A stretch of 45,403 nt of DNA. It comes from Clostridia bacterium. GTDB taxonomy: Bacteria > Bacillota > Clostridia > Oscillospirales > QAMX01. Both the position numbers and the translations under genes were made by a program. Below are positions 1-6,399 of the stretch, in pieces (the first letter of the stretch is position 1; every line of letters starts with the position of its first letter). The DNA lies in the NCBI GenBank assembly GCA_017533425.1, contig JAFXIE010000046.1:1-45403 (forward strand). The letters are read 5' to 3'. The notes below the pieces were generated by a model. The model was not told the DNA's origin. It did no database searches and worked only from the letters and a program-made list of their open reading frames with translations.

Positions 1-504
1 CTGGACGAGGCCACCGATCCCTGGGGCATCAAGGTCAACCGTGTGGAGCTGAAAAACATCCTCCCTCCCAGAGAGATCCAGGATGCCATGGAAAAGCAGA
101 TGAAGGCCGAGCGCGAACGCCGTGAGGCCATCCTCATCGCCGAGGGTGAGAAGCGCAGCGCCATTCTCCGCGCCGAAGGCCAGAAGGAATCCAAGATCCT
201 TGCCGCCGAGGCCGACAAGCAGGCCGCCATTCTCCAGGCGGAGGCAGTTAAAGAGGCCACCATCCGCGAGGCAGAGGGCCGCGCCGAGGCAATCTTTACC
301 GTCCAGAAGGCCACAGCCGAGGGCTACAAGCTCTTAAACGAGGCAAATCCCTCCGACCGGGTTCTCACCCTTAAGAGCTTTGAGGCCTTTGAGAAGGCCG
401 CCGACGGAAAGGCCACCAAGATCATCATTCCCTCGGAAATTCAGTCCCTTGGCGGACTTGCCGCCGCTCTGAAGGAAACCATTTCCGAAAAAGATCCCGA
501 GTAA
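1..504 (+). CDS. SPFH/stomatin-like protein, C-terminal part (5' end outside window)
   Basis: The reading frame is open from base 1, so the gene begins upstream of the window; the GTG at 43 is internal. The visible 167 residues are the tail of an SPFH (band 7/stomatin/prohibitin) membrane-scaffold protein. First comes the end of the SPFH domain ([13 protein letters not shown]), then a long Ala/Glu/Lys/Arg-rich coiled coil of about 70 residues with repeated AEG and AEA steps ([16 protein letters not shown] and similar), then a short globular tail ending [21 protein letters not shown]-stop. Family members are anchored in the membrane by an N-terminal helix, oligomerise through the coiled coil and are often linked to an NfeD-like partner; neither can be seen here. 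A strong hairpin terminator follows eight bases after the stop. Family assignment is firm; the exact role is not. Confidence 0.9.
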   Translation: MDEATDPWGIKVNRVELKNILPPREIQDAMEKQMKAERERREAILIAEGEKRSAILRAEGQKESKILAAEADKQAAILQAEAVKEATIREAEGRAEAIFTVQKATAEGYKLLNEANPSDRVLTLKSFEAFEKAADGKATKIIIPSEIQSLGGLAAALKETISEKDPE

Positions 505-511
505 GGACACC

Positions 512-547
512 GCGGGGCAGAAAAGTTACCTCTGCCCCGCTTTTTTT
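512..547 (+). terminator. Rho-independent terminator after the SPFH gene
   Basis: A perfect 10-bp stem (512-521 with 531-540, GCGGGGCAGA/TCTGCCCCGC) with a 9-base loop is followed directly by seven T. It separates the SPFH gene from the infC promoter 13 bases further on. Confidence 0.92.
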
Positions 548-559
548 GTGAAAAAGGTA

Positions 560-588
560 TTGACAGGCGAAGGTTTTGGTGGTATAAT
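560..588 (+). promoter_or_regulatory. Consensus sigma-A promoter of the infC operon
   Basis: TTGACA (560-565), a 17-base spacer and TATAAT (583-588) match the sigma-A consensus at every position. Transcription would start near 595, giving an untranslated leader of about 155 nucleotides before infC. A perfect promoter fits a highly expressed operon that is then throttled by an RNA attenuator. Confidence 0.92.
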
Positions 589-594
589 ACTTGC

Positions 595-749
595 CGTTAC
601 ATGGAAGTAGGACTTACAGCCTGTCCTCACCACTCCCGCCACGACGCGGGAAGGTTAATACGGAAGCCGCAGATCCTCGGATTTCGGCGCTGTATGTTGA
701 GCACGGGCAAAGGTCCGTGCGTTTTTTATTTTGACGGAGGTGTTTTCCT
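595..749 (+). ncRNA. L20-type ribosomal protein leader of infC-rpmI-rplT
   Basis: The region between the promoter and infC has no credible ORF but several hairpins, for example CCCGC/GCGGG near 635-651 and a GC-rich arm around 662-690. It ends in a short GC stem with a T run. In Firmicutes the operon of this gene order is preceded by an L20-binding leader that terminates transcription when free L20 is in excess. The position, operon and terminal attenuator match that class. I did not align it to a covariance model, so the exact boundaries are approximate. Confidence 0.75.
701..727 (+). terminator. Attenuator hairpin in the infC leader
   Basis: GCACGG (701-706) pairs with CCGTGC (715-720), followed by G and six T. 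It lies only 15 bases upstream of the infC ribosome binding site (GGAGG, 736-740). Placed inside the leader, it is the likely on/off switch of the L20-controlled attenuation. Confidence 0.8.
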
Positions 750-1268
750 ATCAGCAAACTCGAACATCAGATCAACGGTGAAATCCGCGACAGCGAAGTC
801 CGTTTGATCGCAGCCGACGGTTCCCAGTTTGGCGTTGTGGCCATCGCCCGCGCCCGTGAGCTGGCCGATGAAGCCGGTCTTGATCTCGTGAAGATCGCGC
901 CCACCGCGCAGCCCCCCGTTTGCAAGATCATGGATTACGGTAAATTCCGCTTTGAGCAGCAGAAGCGCGAAAAGGAAGCCAAAAAGAACCAGAAGGTCGT
1001 TGAGATCAAGCAGGTTCAGCTCTCCCTCGGCATCGCCGAGCACGATCTGGCTGTCAAGCAGAAGCGCACCGTTGGCTTCCTCCAGGAAGGCAACAAGGTC
1101 AAGGTAGTCGTCCGCTTCCGCGGCCGTGAGATGGCTCACACCGACATGGGACTGGATGTGCTCAATGACTTTGCCGCAAGATGCGAAGACTGTGCTGTTA
1201 TCGAAAAGGCAGCAAAGCTCGAGGGCCGCAACATGTCCATGTTCCTCGCGCCGAAGTCCGCCAAGTAA
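750..1268 (+). CDS. infC: Translation initiation factor IF-3, ATC start codon
   Basis: IF3 binds the 30S subunit, keeps it apart from 50S and checks the start codon-initiator tRNA pairing. The 172-residue protein has the usual N-terminal domain (HQINGEIRDSEVRLI), the linker helix rich in Lys/Glu around residues 70-85 and the C-terminal domain ending EGRNMSMFLAPKSAK. No ATG, GTG or TTG lies between the in-frame stop TGA at 732 and residue 19 (TTG at 804). Starting at that TTG would remove conserved N-terminal sequence. The ATC at 750 sits 9 bases after GGAGG (736-740) and gives the full protein. A near-cognate start is a known trait of infC, because IF3 discriminates against it and so represses its own synthesis. 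It is followed 39 bases later by rpmI. Confidence 0.95.
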   Translation: MSKLEHQINGEIRDSEVRLIAADGSQFGVVAIARARELADEAGLDLVKIAPTAQPPVCKIMDYGKFRFEQQKREKEAKKNQKVVEIKQVQLSLGIAEHDLAVKQKRTVGFLQEGNKVKVVVRFRGREMAHTDMGLDVLNDFAARCEDCAVIEKAAKLEGRNMSMFLAPKSAK

Positions 1269-1307
1269 ATCTTCCCCACTGTAAATCAATTAAAGGAGTA
1301 TAGAACA

Positions 1308-1505
1308 ATGCCCAAGATGAAAACTCACAGCGCTTCTGCCAAGCGGTTCATCATCACCAAGTCCGGCCGCATCAAGCGCGCACACGCCTACAAGAATCAC
1401 ATCCTCAACAAGAAGAGCACCAAGCGTAAGAGAAACCTCCGGCAGACCGTTATGACCGACGAGACCAATCTCATCGCCGTCAAGCGCATGCTGCCCTACG
1501 CGTAA
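1308..1505 (+). CDS. rpmI: 50S ribosomal protein L35
   Basis: This 65-residue, strongly basic protein starts [14 protein letters not shown] and contains [15 protein letters not shown], the hallmark of L35, at the usual family length. It is a structural protein of the large ribosomal subunit. The ATG at 1308 follows AAAGGAG at about 1291-1297. It lies between infC (39-base gap) and rplT (31-base gap), the standard order, so it should be transcribed from the promoter at 560-588 and share the L20-leader control. Confidence 0.98.
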   Translation: MPKMKTHSASAKRFIITKSGRIKRAHAYKNHILNKKSTKRKRNLRQTVMTDETNLIAVKRMLPYA

Positions 1506-1536
1506 TTGCTTAAGAAGAATTAGGAGGTAAATAATC

Positions 1537-1890
1537 ATGGCAAGAATCAAAGCCGCAATGATGACCCGCAAGAGAAGAAAGAAGATCCTCAAGCTCGCGA
1601 AGGGCTACTGGGGTTCCAAGTCCAAGCACTTTAAGATGGCCAACCAGGCTGTCATGAAGTCCCTGACCTATGCTTATGTCGGCCGCAAGCTCCGCAAACG
1701 CAATTTCCGCAGCCTGTGGATCACCCGCATCTCCGCTGCTGCCAAGCTCAACGGCATGAACTATTCCACCTTCATCAACGGTCTGAAGAAGGCCGGCATC
1801 GCCCTGGACCGCAAGATCCTCGCCGATATGGCTGTCAACGACGCCGCCGGTTTCGCTTCCCTCGTTGAGAAGGCAAAGGCCGCTCTCTAA
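1537..1890 (+). CDS. rplT: 50S ribosomal protein L20
   Basis: The 117-residue protein begins [20 protein letters not shown] and carries the long basic N-terminal helix followed by the globular C-terminal half ([26 protein letters not shown]), as in L20. It is needed for early assembly of the 50S subunit and, in Firmicutes, is the protein that binds the operon leader to trigger attenuation. A strong GGAGG precedes the ATG at 1537. As last gene of the operon it is followed by a terminator at 1909-1948. Confidence 0.98.
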   Translation: MARIKAAMMTRKRRKKILKLAKGYWGSKSKHFKMANQAVMKSLTYAYVGRKLRKRNFRSLWITRISAAAKLNGMNYSTFINGLKKAGIALDRKILADMAVNDAAGFASLVEKAKAAL

Positions 1891-1908
1891 GATTCACTGG
1901 TTAAAAGC

Positions 1909-1948
1909 AGCGCATACTTATCATTTCTCAAGTATGCGCTACTTTTTT
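1909..1948 (+). terminator. Terminator of the infC-rpmI-rplT operon
   Basis: An 11-bp perfect stem AGCGCATACTT (1909-1919) / AAGTATGCGCT (1930-1940) is followed by AC and six T. Confidence 0.9.
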
Positions 1949-1979
1949 CAAACATTCACCACGAAAGGAATTCATAATC

Positions 1980-2138
1980 ATGGTATATGTCTGTGACGTC
2001 TGTGGCTGGACCTATGATGAGGATCTCGGCGACGAGGAGTGCGGCATCGAGGCCGGCACCCGTTGGGAAGATATCCCCGAGGATTTCGAGTGCCCCGTCT
2101 GCTCTGTCGGTAAGGAAGAGTTCTCTCCCGAAGAGTAA
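1980..2138 (+). CDS. Rubredoxin (52 residues)
   Basis: Rubredoxins are small cytoplasmic one-iron electron carriers, common in anaerobes as donors to oxygen- and peroxide-reducing enzymes. The protein starts MVYVCDVCGWTYDED and has the two cysteine pairs Cys5/Cys8 (CDVCG) and Cys38/Cys41 (CPVCS) that bind Fe, with the aromatic core residues Tyr3, Trp10, Tyr12 and Trp29 (the usual Phe/Trp). Length is typical. The second knuckle reads CPVCS where most rubredoxins have CPxCG. AAAGGA at 1964-1969 gives the start. Only about 30 bases separate the ATG from the rplT terminator and no promoter is visible in that gap, so it may depend on read-through. Confidence 0.93.
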   Translation: MVYVCDVCGWTYDEDLGDEECGIEAGTRWEDIPEDFECPVCSVGKEEFSPEE

Positions 2139-2151
2139 GCCAATGTATGCA

Positions 2152-2186
2152 AAGCGACCTGTCCAGTCGGACAGGTCGCTTTTTTT
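2152..2186 (+). terminator. Terminator after rubredoxin
   Basis: A perfect 13-bp stem (2152-2164 with 2169-2181, core GCGACCTGTCC) and 4-base loop run into a stretch of seven or eight T. The T run overlaps the stop codon of the convergent DUF5662 gene (2185). Confidence 0.92.
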
Positions 2187-2715
2187 ACTTATGCGCTTTT
2201 AAGTGCCGCCGCAGTGCCGCAAAGAATTCGCGCTCGCCCTTCTCGGCGAGCAATGTAAGGAACTTCTCAATATCCCGCATGGTGTCGGGATGGGCCTCCA
2301 CATGTCCCTTCTCGCGCTCCCAGTACTCCAGGGCGCTGCGATCGGTGTAATTTTTGCCCTGGTAGACCTTGCTTGCAGACACGCGGTCACACATCATCTC
2401 CGCAAAATAGACCGGCGGCATGGGAACCGGACAATATTTGCCCTTCTCGGGCATAAAATCCGTCCAATACTCGAAATGGTGGCGGTTCCGGCCTTTATGA
2501 TGCATCCAGGCCTCCGAAAAGCCCTTGACCTCGCGTTCCCGGGCGTTGGGGCTTCGGGTACCCTGATAGTGGCGGGCTCCTTCAAGGAATTCCGTCGGGC
2601 TGTACTTGGAAAGATCATGCATCAGCCCCCGCCAGGGAATGCCGGCGCGGAAGCAGTTATACATGGTTTTATGCCGGTGTCTGGTGATGGTCAGAAAATG
2701 GCGCCAGATATGCAT
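2185..2715 (-). CDS. DUF5662 family protein
   Basis: This 176-residue soluble protein has no signal peptide. It carries histidine-rich conserved blocks: HIWRHFLTITRHRHKTM at the start, then GLMHDLSKYSPTEF, WMHHKGRNRHHFEYW and a C-terminal EREFFAALRRHLK. These are the features of the DUF5662 family, widespread in Firmicutes and of unknown biochemistry; the HD-like spacing of His and Asp (MHDLSKYS) suggests a metal-binding helical protein, which is inference. Some databases call relatives catalase, for which I see no support. It lies 30 bases downstream of ddh on the same strand and may be cotranscribed with it. Confidence 0.8.
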   Translation of the reverse strand: MHIWRHFLTITRHRHKTMYNCFRAGIPWRGLMHDLSKYSPTEFLEGARHYQGTRSPNAREREVKGFSEAWMHHKGRNRHHFEYWTDFMPEKGKYCPVPMPPVYFAEMMCDRVSASKVYQGKNYTDRSALEYWEREKGHVEAHPDTMRDIEKFLTLLAEKGEREFFAALRRHLKAHK

Positions 2716-2745
2716 AGGTATACCAGCCTCCGCAAAAGAATTGAA

Positions 2746-3732
2746 TTACAGCAGGGATGCGCGAAGCTCCTCCGGGGATAAGGGGCTCAAATCCGCCGGG
2801 GCGATATCAAACATAGTTTTTCCGCCCGTCTCACCACGCAAAGAGAGCTTGTGGACTGCGCGGGCAACGGCAGCAATGACACCGGCGGTGAACTCCGGGT
2901 TGGAATCAAGCTTCAGGCTGTACTCGATGAGATGACGATGCTCGCCCTCCCAGCCGGATTTGCCGGAGCGGATGACAAAGCCGCCGTGGGGAATGCCGGA
3001 ATGGTCGCGGCGCAGCTCCTCCAGGGAGATGAAATGCACCGTGGTATCATAATCGGCAAAATAATTGGGCATGGTGACGATCTCGCGCTCGATGCGGTCA
3101 AGGTCTGCCCCATCCTCCGCCACAACAAAGCACTCACGCAGGTGCTTTTCCCGGGTGGAAAGGTCAGGCTCCTCCCCTGCGCGCACACGCGCCAGGGCAT
3201 CCTCCACGGGAATGGTGTACTGGCGGGCATCCACAACGCCTTCTATGCGGCGGATGGCATCAGAATGCCCCTGGCTGACGCCCTTGCCCCAGAAGGTATA
3301 ATCCTTACCCGCAGGCAGAATCGCGCCGGCATACAGACGCGCAAGAGAGAACATTCCGGGATCCCAGCCGCAGGAAATGACTGCCACATGGCCGCCCTCC
3401 CGTGCCGCCGCATCCACGCTGGCGAAATGCTCCGGGATCTTTGCATGGGTGTCAAAGGAATCCACCACATTGAAATGGCGGGCATATTCCGGCGTCTGCC
3501 GGGGAAGATCGGTGGCGCTGCCGCCGCAGAGAATGAGAACATCGATCTCATCCTTATATTTAAGCACATCCTCCGCCGAATAGACGGGCACACCGGGGGT
3601 TAAAATGCGGACAGAGGCCGGATCTCTGCGGGAAAAGACACAAGAAAGCTCCAGATCCTCATTATAACGAATGGCACATTCGATGCCGCGGCCAAGATTG
3701 CCGTAGCCCATGATGCCAATACGAACAGACAT
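2746..3732 (-). CDS. ddh: meso-Diaminopimelate D-dehydrogenase
   Basis: The enzyme reductively aminates L-2-amino-6-oxopimelate (tetrahydrodipicolinate) with NADPH and ammonia in one step to meso-DAP, for lysine and peptidoglycan. The 328-residue protein has the N-terminal Rossmann motif GIMGYGNLGRG (residues about 6-16), the CGWDPGMFSL block and the active-site stretch WGKGVSQGHSDAIRRI (about 168-183), all typical of Ddh, at the normal length of about 326 residues. AAGGAG precedes the ATG at 3732. The presence of Ddh points to the dehydrogenase branch of lysine synthesis. It has its own promoter at 3766-3794 and is followed by the DUF5662 gene. Confidence 0.96.
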   Translation of the reverse strand: MSVRIGIMGYGNLGRGIECAIRYNEDLELSCVFSRRDPASVRILTPGVPVYSAEDVLKYKDEIDVLILCGGSATDLPRQTPEYARHFNVVDSFDTHAKIPEHFASVDAAAREGGHVAVISCGWDPGMFSLARLYAGAILPAGKDYTFWGKGVSQGHSDAIRRIEGVVDARQYTIPVEDALARVRAGEEPDLSTREKHLRECFVVAEDGADLDRIEREIVTMPNYFADYDTTVHFISLEELRRDHSGIPHGGFVIRSGKSGWEGEHRHLIEYSLKLDSNPEFTAGVIAAVARAVHKLSLRGETGGKTMFDIAPADLSPLSPEELRASLL

Positions 3733-3765
3733 AAAAACTCACTCCTTAGCTTCGATTGCACATTT

Positions 3766-3794
3766 ATTATACCACGCGGATTCCTGCGGCACAA
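3766..3794 (-). promoter_or_regulatory. Promoter of ddh
   Basis: Read on the minus strand: TTGTGC (3794-3789), 17-base spacer, TATAAT (3771-3766). The -10 is perfect and the -35 is moderate. The start site would be about 25-30 bases ahead of the ddh ATG. Confidence 0.7.
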
Positions 3795-3821
3795 CACTTT
3801 TTTTGCCGGGAAGGCCCGCAC

Positions 3822-3850
3822 TTGACAGCATCACAATCATTTAGTAAACT
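3822..3850 (+). promoter_or_regulatory. Promoter of the chromate-transporter pair
   Basis: TTGACA (3822-3827), 17-base spacer, TAAACT (3845-3850). It diverges from the ddh promoter, the two -35 elements being about 28 bases apart. Confidence 0.72.
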
Positions 3851-3887
3851 ATACGGAGATAAAAAATGCGAAGGGAGCCTGTGAATT

Positions 3888-4445
3888 TTGCTCTGGAAAC
3901 TCTTTTTAACCTTCTTTAAGATCGGCGCCTTCACCTTTGGCGGCGGCTATGCCATGATCTCTCAGATCCGTGAGGTCGTGGTGGAGAAAAACGGCTGGAT
4001 CTCCGATGATGAGCTCACGGAGATCATCACCGTCGCAGAATCCACTCCCGGTCCCATCGCCATCAACATGGCCACCTATGTGGGCTACAAAAAGAAGGGT
4101 GTTCTCGGCAGCGCCTGTGCAACCCTCGGCGTTGTTCTCCCCTCCTTTTTGATCATTCTTGCCATTTCCTATTTTCTCGAGGCCTTCATGGCCAACAAAT
4201 ATGTGGCCTACGCCTTCACCGGCATCCGCGTGGCCGTTGCCTTCCTCATTATGCGCGCTGCCGCCGGTATGTTTAAGAAGATGAAGAAAAAGCCTCTGCC
4301 CTGCATTCTTTTTGGGCTCGTCTTTGCCGCAATGATCGCCATGGAGCTCTTTGCTGTCTCCGCAAGCCCTGTCTTCTTTATCCTTGGCGGCGGCGCGGTC
4401 GGCATCATCGCCTATGCCGCCCTGCCCGGAAAGGAGGAGCGCTGA
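3888..4445 (+). CDS. Chromate transporter (CHR family), first half-size subunit
   Basis: This 185-residue membrane protein is a single CHR domain. It has the amphipathic start FKIGAFTFGGGYAMI, the signature AESTPGPIAINMATYVGYK (about residues 47-65) and then several hydrophobic helices. Short CHR proteins come as adjacent pairs that act together as one transporter; the family is named for chromate efflux, but the native substrate in gut Clostridia is uncertain. The TTG at 3888 is the only usual start codon after the in-frame stop at 3882 and has AAGGGAG (3871-3877) ten bases upstream. The stop overlaps the ribosome binding region of the second subunit, whose ATG is one base on. Confidence 0.9.
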   Translation: MLWKLFLTFFKIGAFTFGGGYAMISQIREVVVEKNGWISDDELTEIITVAESTPGPIAINMATYVGYKKKGVLGSACATLGVVLPSFLIILAISYFLEAFMANKYVAYAFTGIRVAVAFLIMRAAAGMFKKMKKKPLPCILFGLVFAAMIAMELFAVSASPVFFILGGGAVGIIAYAALPGKEER

Positions 4446-4446
4446 T

Positions 4447-5040
4447 ATGGCATTTATTCTGAAGCTTCTCTACATCTTCTGGGAATTCTTCCAGATCGGG
4501 CTTTTCACCTTCGGCGGCGGCTTTGCCATGATCCCTCTGGTCAAGGAAACGGTGCTTTCCAACAACTGGCTGACCGAGGCCGATTTCTACAGCTTTATCG
4601 GTGTCTGTGAGTCCACCCCCGGCCCCATCGCCATTAACATGGCCACCTATGTCGGCGCATCCCAGGCCGGTCCCCTCGGCTCGGTGTTTGCAACCCTCGG
4701 CGTTGTGCTTCCCTCCTTCATCATCATTCTGCTCATTGCGGCGCTGCTCAAGGGACTGACGGAGACCAAATGGTTCAAGGGCTTTCTTTCCGGCGCCCAG
4801 CCAGTCATTACGGCGCTGCTTCTTTCCACCGGACTTGTGATGCTTGCCAAAGCCCTCGGATATGGCGGAAATTTTGCCTTCACGCCAAATTATGAGGGTC
4901 TGGTGATCTTCGCCCTGCTGCTGGCAATTGTCGGCGCAGCGAAGAAGTTTTTCAAAAAGAAGCTCTCCTCCATCCAGCTGATCCTCATCTCCGCCGTGCT
5001 TGGCATCGCGGTGTGCATGATCGGCGAAGTTCTCAAATAG
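4447..5040 (+). CDS. Chromate transporter (CHR family), second half-size subunit
   Basis: The 197-residue protein is a paralogue of its upstream neighbour: FFQIGLFTFGGGFAMIPL at the start and CESTPGPIAINMATYVGAS in the middle, followed by further hydrophobic helices. Its closeness to the first gene (one base between stop and ATG) and the paired nature of short CHR proteins argue for a heteromeric inner-membrane transporter. The ATG at 4447 is preceded by AAAGGAGGA (about 4430-4438); an open frame extends upstream to 4351 but overlaps the first gene and lacks family similarity. A hairpin at 5057-5093 follows. Confidence 0.9.
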   Translation: MAFILKLLYIFWEFFQIGLFTFGGGFAMIPLVKETVLSNNWLTEADFYSFIGVCESTPGPIAINMATYVGASQAGPLGSVFATLGVVLPSFIIILLIAALLKGLTETKWFKGFLSGAQPVITALLLSTGLVMLAKALGYGGNFAFTPNYEGLVIFALLLAIVGAAKKFFKKKLSSIQLILISAVLGIAVCMIGEVLK

Positions 5041-5046
5041 AGCTTC

Positions 5047-5093
5047 AAAAAAAGCAACAGGCAGCACAGCCATTTCGACGCTGTGCTGCCTGT
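5047..5093 (-). terminator. Terminator between convergent genes
   Basis: A 14-bp perfect stem (5057-5070 with 5080-5093, core AGGCAGCACAGC) lies between the chromate-transporter stop (5040) and the ECF stop (5098). Seven A at 5047-5053 give a T run on the minus strand, so it mainly ends the B12-controlled operon. On the plus strand only a weak T run (GATTTTAT) follows. Confidence 0.85.
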
Positions 5094-5097
5094 GATT

Positions 5098-5634
5098 TTA
5101 TACGGATGATCCCATGAGCTGCCGGTAGAGTCTGTTCATAAGATTCGTCAGGGGCAGAATGAGCAATCCGCCTACAAGGTTTCCGATCCCGTGGGTAATG
5201 TCATAGCCGATGCCCGAGGCGATCCAGGCCAGGGGGCTGACCCCCAGCAAGGTTGCTGTCAGAGGAGCTCCGAGGACTCCGAACAGAAGCCCGTGCACGC
5301 CGGAGACCGCCGGATAGACCACAGCCTTCAGCGCCGTCGGCATCTTTTTGGGCAGAATCATCACCGCGGCCCAAAGGAGGGCCCACGCATAAAGATAGGG
5401 TGCCCAGTAGGGCGAAAAGCCAAAATACAGCCCATCCAGAAACACAAAAATATAGATGGGGATCAGCGCCTTCCAGCGGAAGGTCAGCGTGAAGACAACG
5501 ATCAGAGTGCCGATGAGATGTATATTCGGAAGCACTGCCATCAGCACCACGGAAACAAACATGATCACGCCAAGCATCGGGAAGAGCACCAACTCCCGAA
5601 GAAGCAGCCGCTTGCTGCCGGCACTATTTTTCAT
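5098..5634 (-). CDS. ECF transporter S component, probably cobalamin-linked
   Basis: The 178-residue, very hydrophobic protein has about five or six membrane segments (starting VLFPMLGVIMFVSVVLMAV) and aromatic loops (FGFSPYWAPYLYAWALLW), like substrate-binding S components of energy-coupling factor vitamin transporters. These use a shared EcfA/A'/T module encoded elsewhere. The ATG at 5634 lies 11 bases inside the end of the upstream lipoprotein gene, so translation is probably coupled; no clear ribosome binding site precedes it. The longer frame reaching to 5676 would only add residues inside the upstream gene. The cobalamin riboswitch ahead of the operon suggests that the cargo is B12 or a corrinoid precursor; this is inference. 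Confidence 0.75.
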   Translation of the reverse strand: MKNSAGSKRLLLRELVLFPMLGVIMFVSVVLMAVLPNIHLIGTLIVVFTLTFRWKALIPIYIFVFLDGLYFGFSPYWAPYLYAWALLWAAVMILPKKMPTALKAVVYPAVSGVHGLLFGVLGAPLTATLLGVSPLAWIASGIGYDITHGIGNLVGGLLILPLTNLMNRLYRQLMGSSV

Positions 5635-6055
5635 ACACAAAGCGATATGTCGCCGCGGAATCAATGGGGGTCGCATCCGCGCCGGTCAGCGCGTATTGCC
5701 CGTCGATATAAAATGCCCAGTAAGCCTTATCCAGGGTATAATCCGCCCGGATGCCGTTGACCTTTTTGATGTAGATTCCATGCTCGCTATCGTCCCCTTC
5801 GATGAGCTTATGCTCCAGAAGCGCCTCACCGACGGTCTCTTTATCGGTATGCACCGTAAAGGTGACCGACTGATCCTCAAGCACGACCTCCACCTTTACG
5901 GTTTTCGCGCCGCTGCCGAATTCTGCATCCTTGCTGTAGGCAGCACTTTCCCACAGGCCATCGTCAATCCCCTTCTCCGCACAGGCGGTAAGGCAAAGAA
6001 GCAGGGATAGCGCAAGTACAAGAGACATCGCCGAGATTACAATTCTTTTCATCAT
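5624..6055 (-). CDS. DUF4430 (transcobalamin-like) lipoprotein
   Basis: The start codons ATG-ATG-ATG at 6058, 6055 and 6052 follow AGGAAG; the second has the best spacing. The 143-residue product begins with a lipoprotein signal (MKRIVISAMSLVLALSLLL, lipobox LTAC), so it is anchored to the outer face of the membrane. The rest is a DUF4430 domain: VKVEVVLEDQSVTFTVHTDK, VGEALLEHKLI, GIYIKKVNGI, YWAFYIDGQYALTGA. It resembles the C-terminal domain of intrinsic factor and transcobalamin. With the B12 riboswitch upstream and an ECF S component overlapping downstream, a role as extracellular corrinoid-binding protein is likely. An open frame continues upstream to 6166 but runs through the riboswitch and is not coding. 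Confidence 0.85.
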   Translation of the reverse strand: MMKRIVISAMSLVLALSLLLCLTACAEKGIDDGLWESAAYSKDAEFGSGAKTVKVEVVLEDQSVTFTVHTDKETVGEALLEHKLIEGDDSEHGIYIKKVNGIRADYTLDKAYWAFYIDGQYALTGADATPIDSAATYRFVYEK

Positions 6056-6083
6056 CATTTCTTCCTTTCTGATTTCAAAAGGA

Positions 6084-6114
6084 TAAAGCAAAAGCACCCT
6101 CCATGGAGGGTGCT
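6084..6114 (-). terminator. Expression-platform terminator of the cobalamin riboswitch
   Basis: A perfect palindromic stem AGCACCCTCC/GGAGGGTGCT (6093-6114), read on the minus strand, is followed by TTTTGCTTT. It lies between the riboswitch core and the lipoprotein start, as expected for transcriptional control by B12. Confidence 0.85.
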
Positions 6115-6119
6115 CAAAA

Positions 6120-6340
6120 TATGCACAGCAGACGAAAGGGGAACATACCCCCCTCTTAGAATGCACATCTCCCCCATTTGCCCAAGGAAACTTCTACGCA
6201 TCGCAGACCGATGAGCATTCCGACTTGACCTGACTTCCTGCAGGAGTTACGGTAATGGCTGTTGCCGCGGACTTTCACCGCGATTTCCTCATCCCCGGAC
6301 GGGGAATTTCCCGCCCGACAACGCAAAAATAGATTTGTGA
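6120..6340 (-). ncRNA. Cobalamin riboswitch
   Basis: The minus strand of this 300-base non-coding stretch contains GCGGTGAAAGTCCGC (about 6283-6269), GCCATTACCGTAACTCC (about 6258-6242), GTCAGGTCAAGTCGGAATGC (about 6233-6214) and, further on, paired G-rich and C-rich segments. This order (GGTGAAAnTCC, then an A-rich L5-like segment, then the CAGGnC/AGTCGGAATGC end) is that of cobalamin riboswitches. It begins after a promoter at 6371-6399 and ends in a hairpin terminator at 6084-6114 ahead of the DUF4430 lipoprotein. High cobalamin is therefore expected to switch the operon off. Boundaries are approximate. Confidence 0.85.
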
Positions 6341-6370
6341 TGATCTGCGTTTATTCTTTTGTACGGTTAA

Positions 6371-6399
6371 AATATACCACATCCGGCGGGAAAAATCAA
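6371..6399 (-). promoter_or_regulatory. Promoter of the B12-controlled operon
   Basis: Minus strand: TTGATT (6399-6394), 17-base spacer, TATATT (6376-6371). It overlaps the last codon of the MATE gene and lies about 35 bases before the riboswitch core. Confidence 0.65.

Noticed and set aside
804-806. TTG as the start of infC
   Set aside because: It would remove the conserved N-terminal 18 residues and has no ribosome binding site at a suitable distance.
601-807. A 68-codon frame in the infC leader
   Set aside because: It covers the attenuator and the start of infC in another frame, with no ribosome binding site or similarity.
6058-6166. N-terminal extension of the DUF4430 lipoprotein
   Set aside because: It would be translated through the riboswitch terminator and has no ribosome binding site; the signal peptide begins at 6055.
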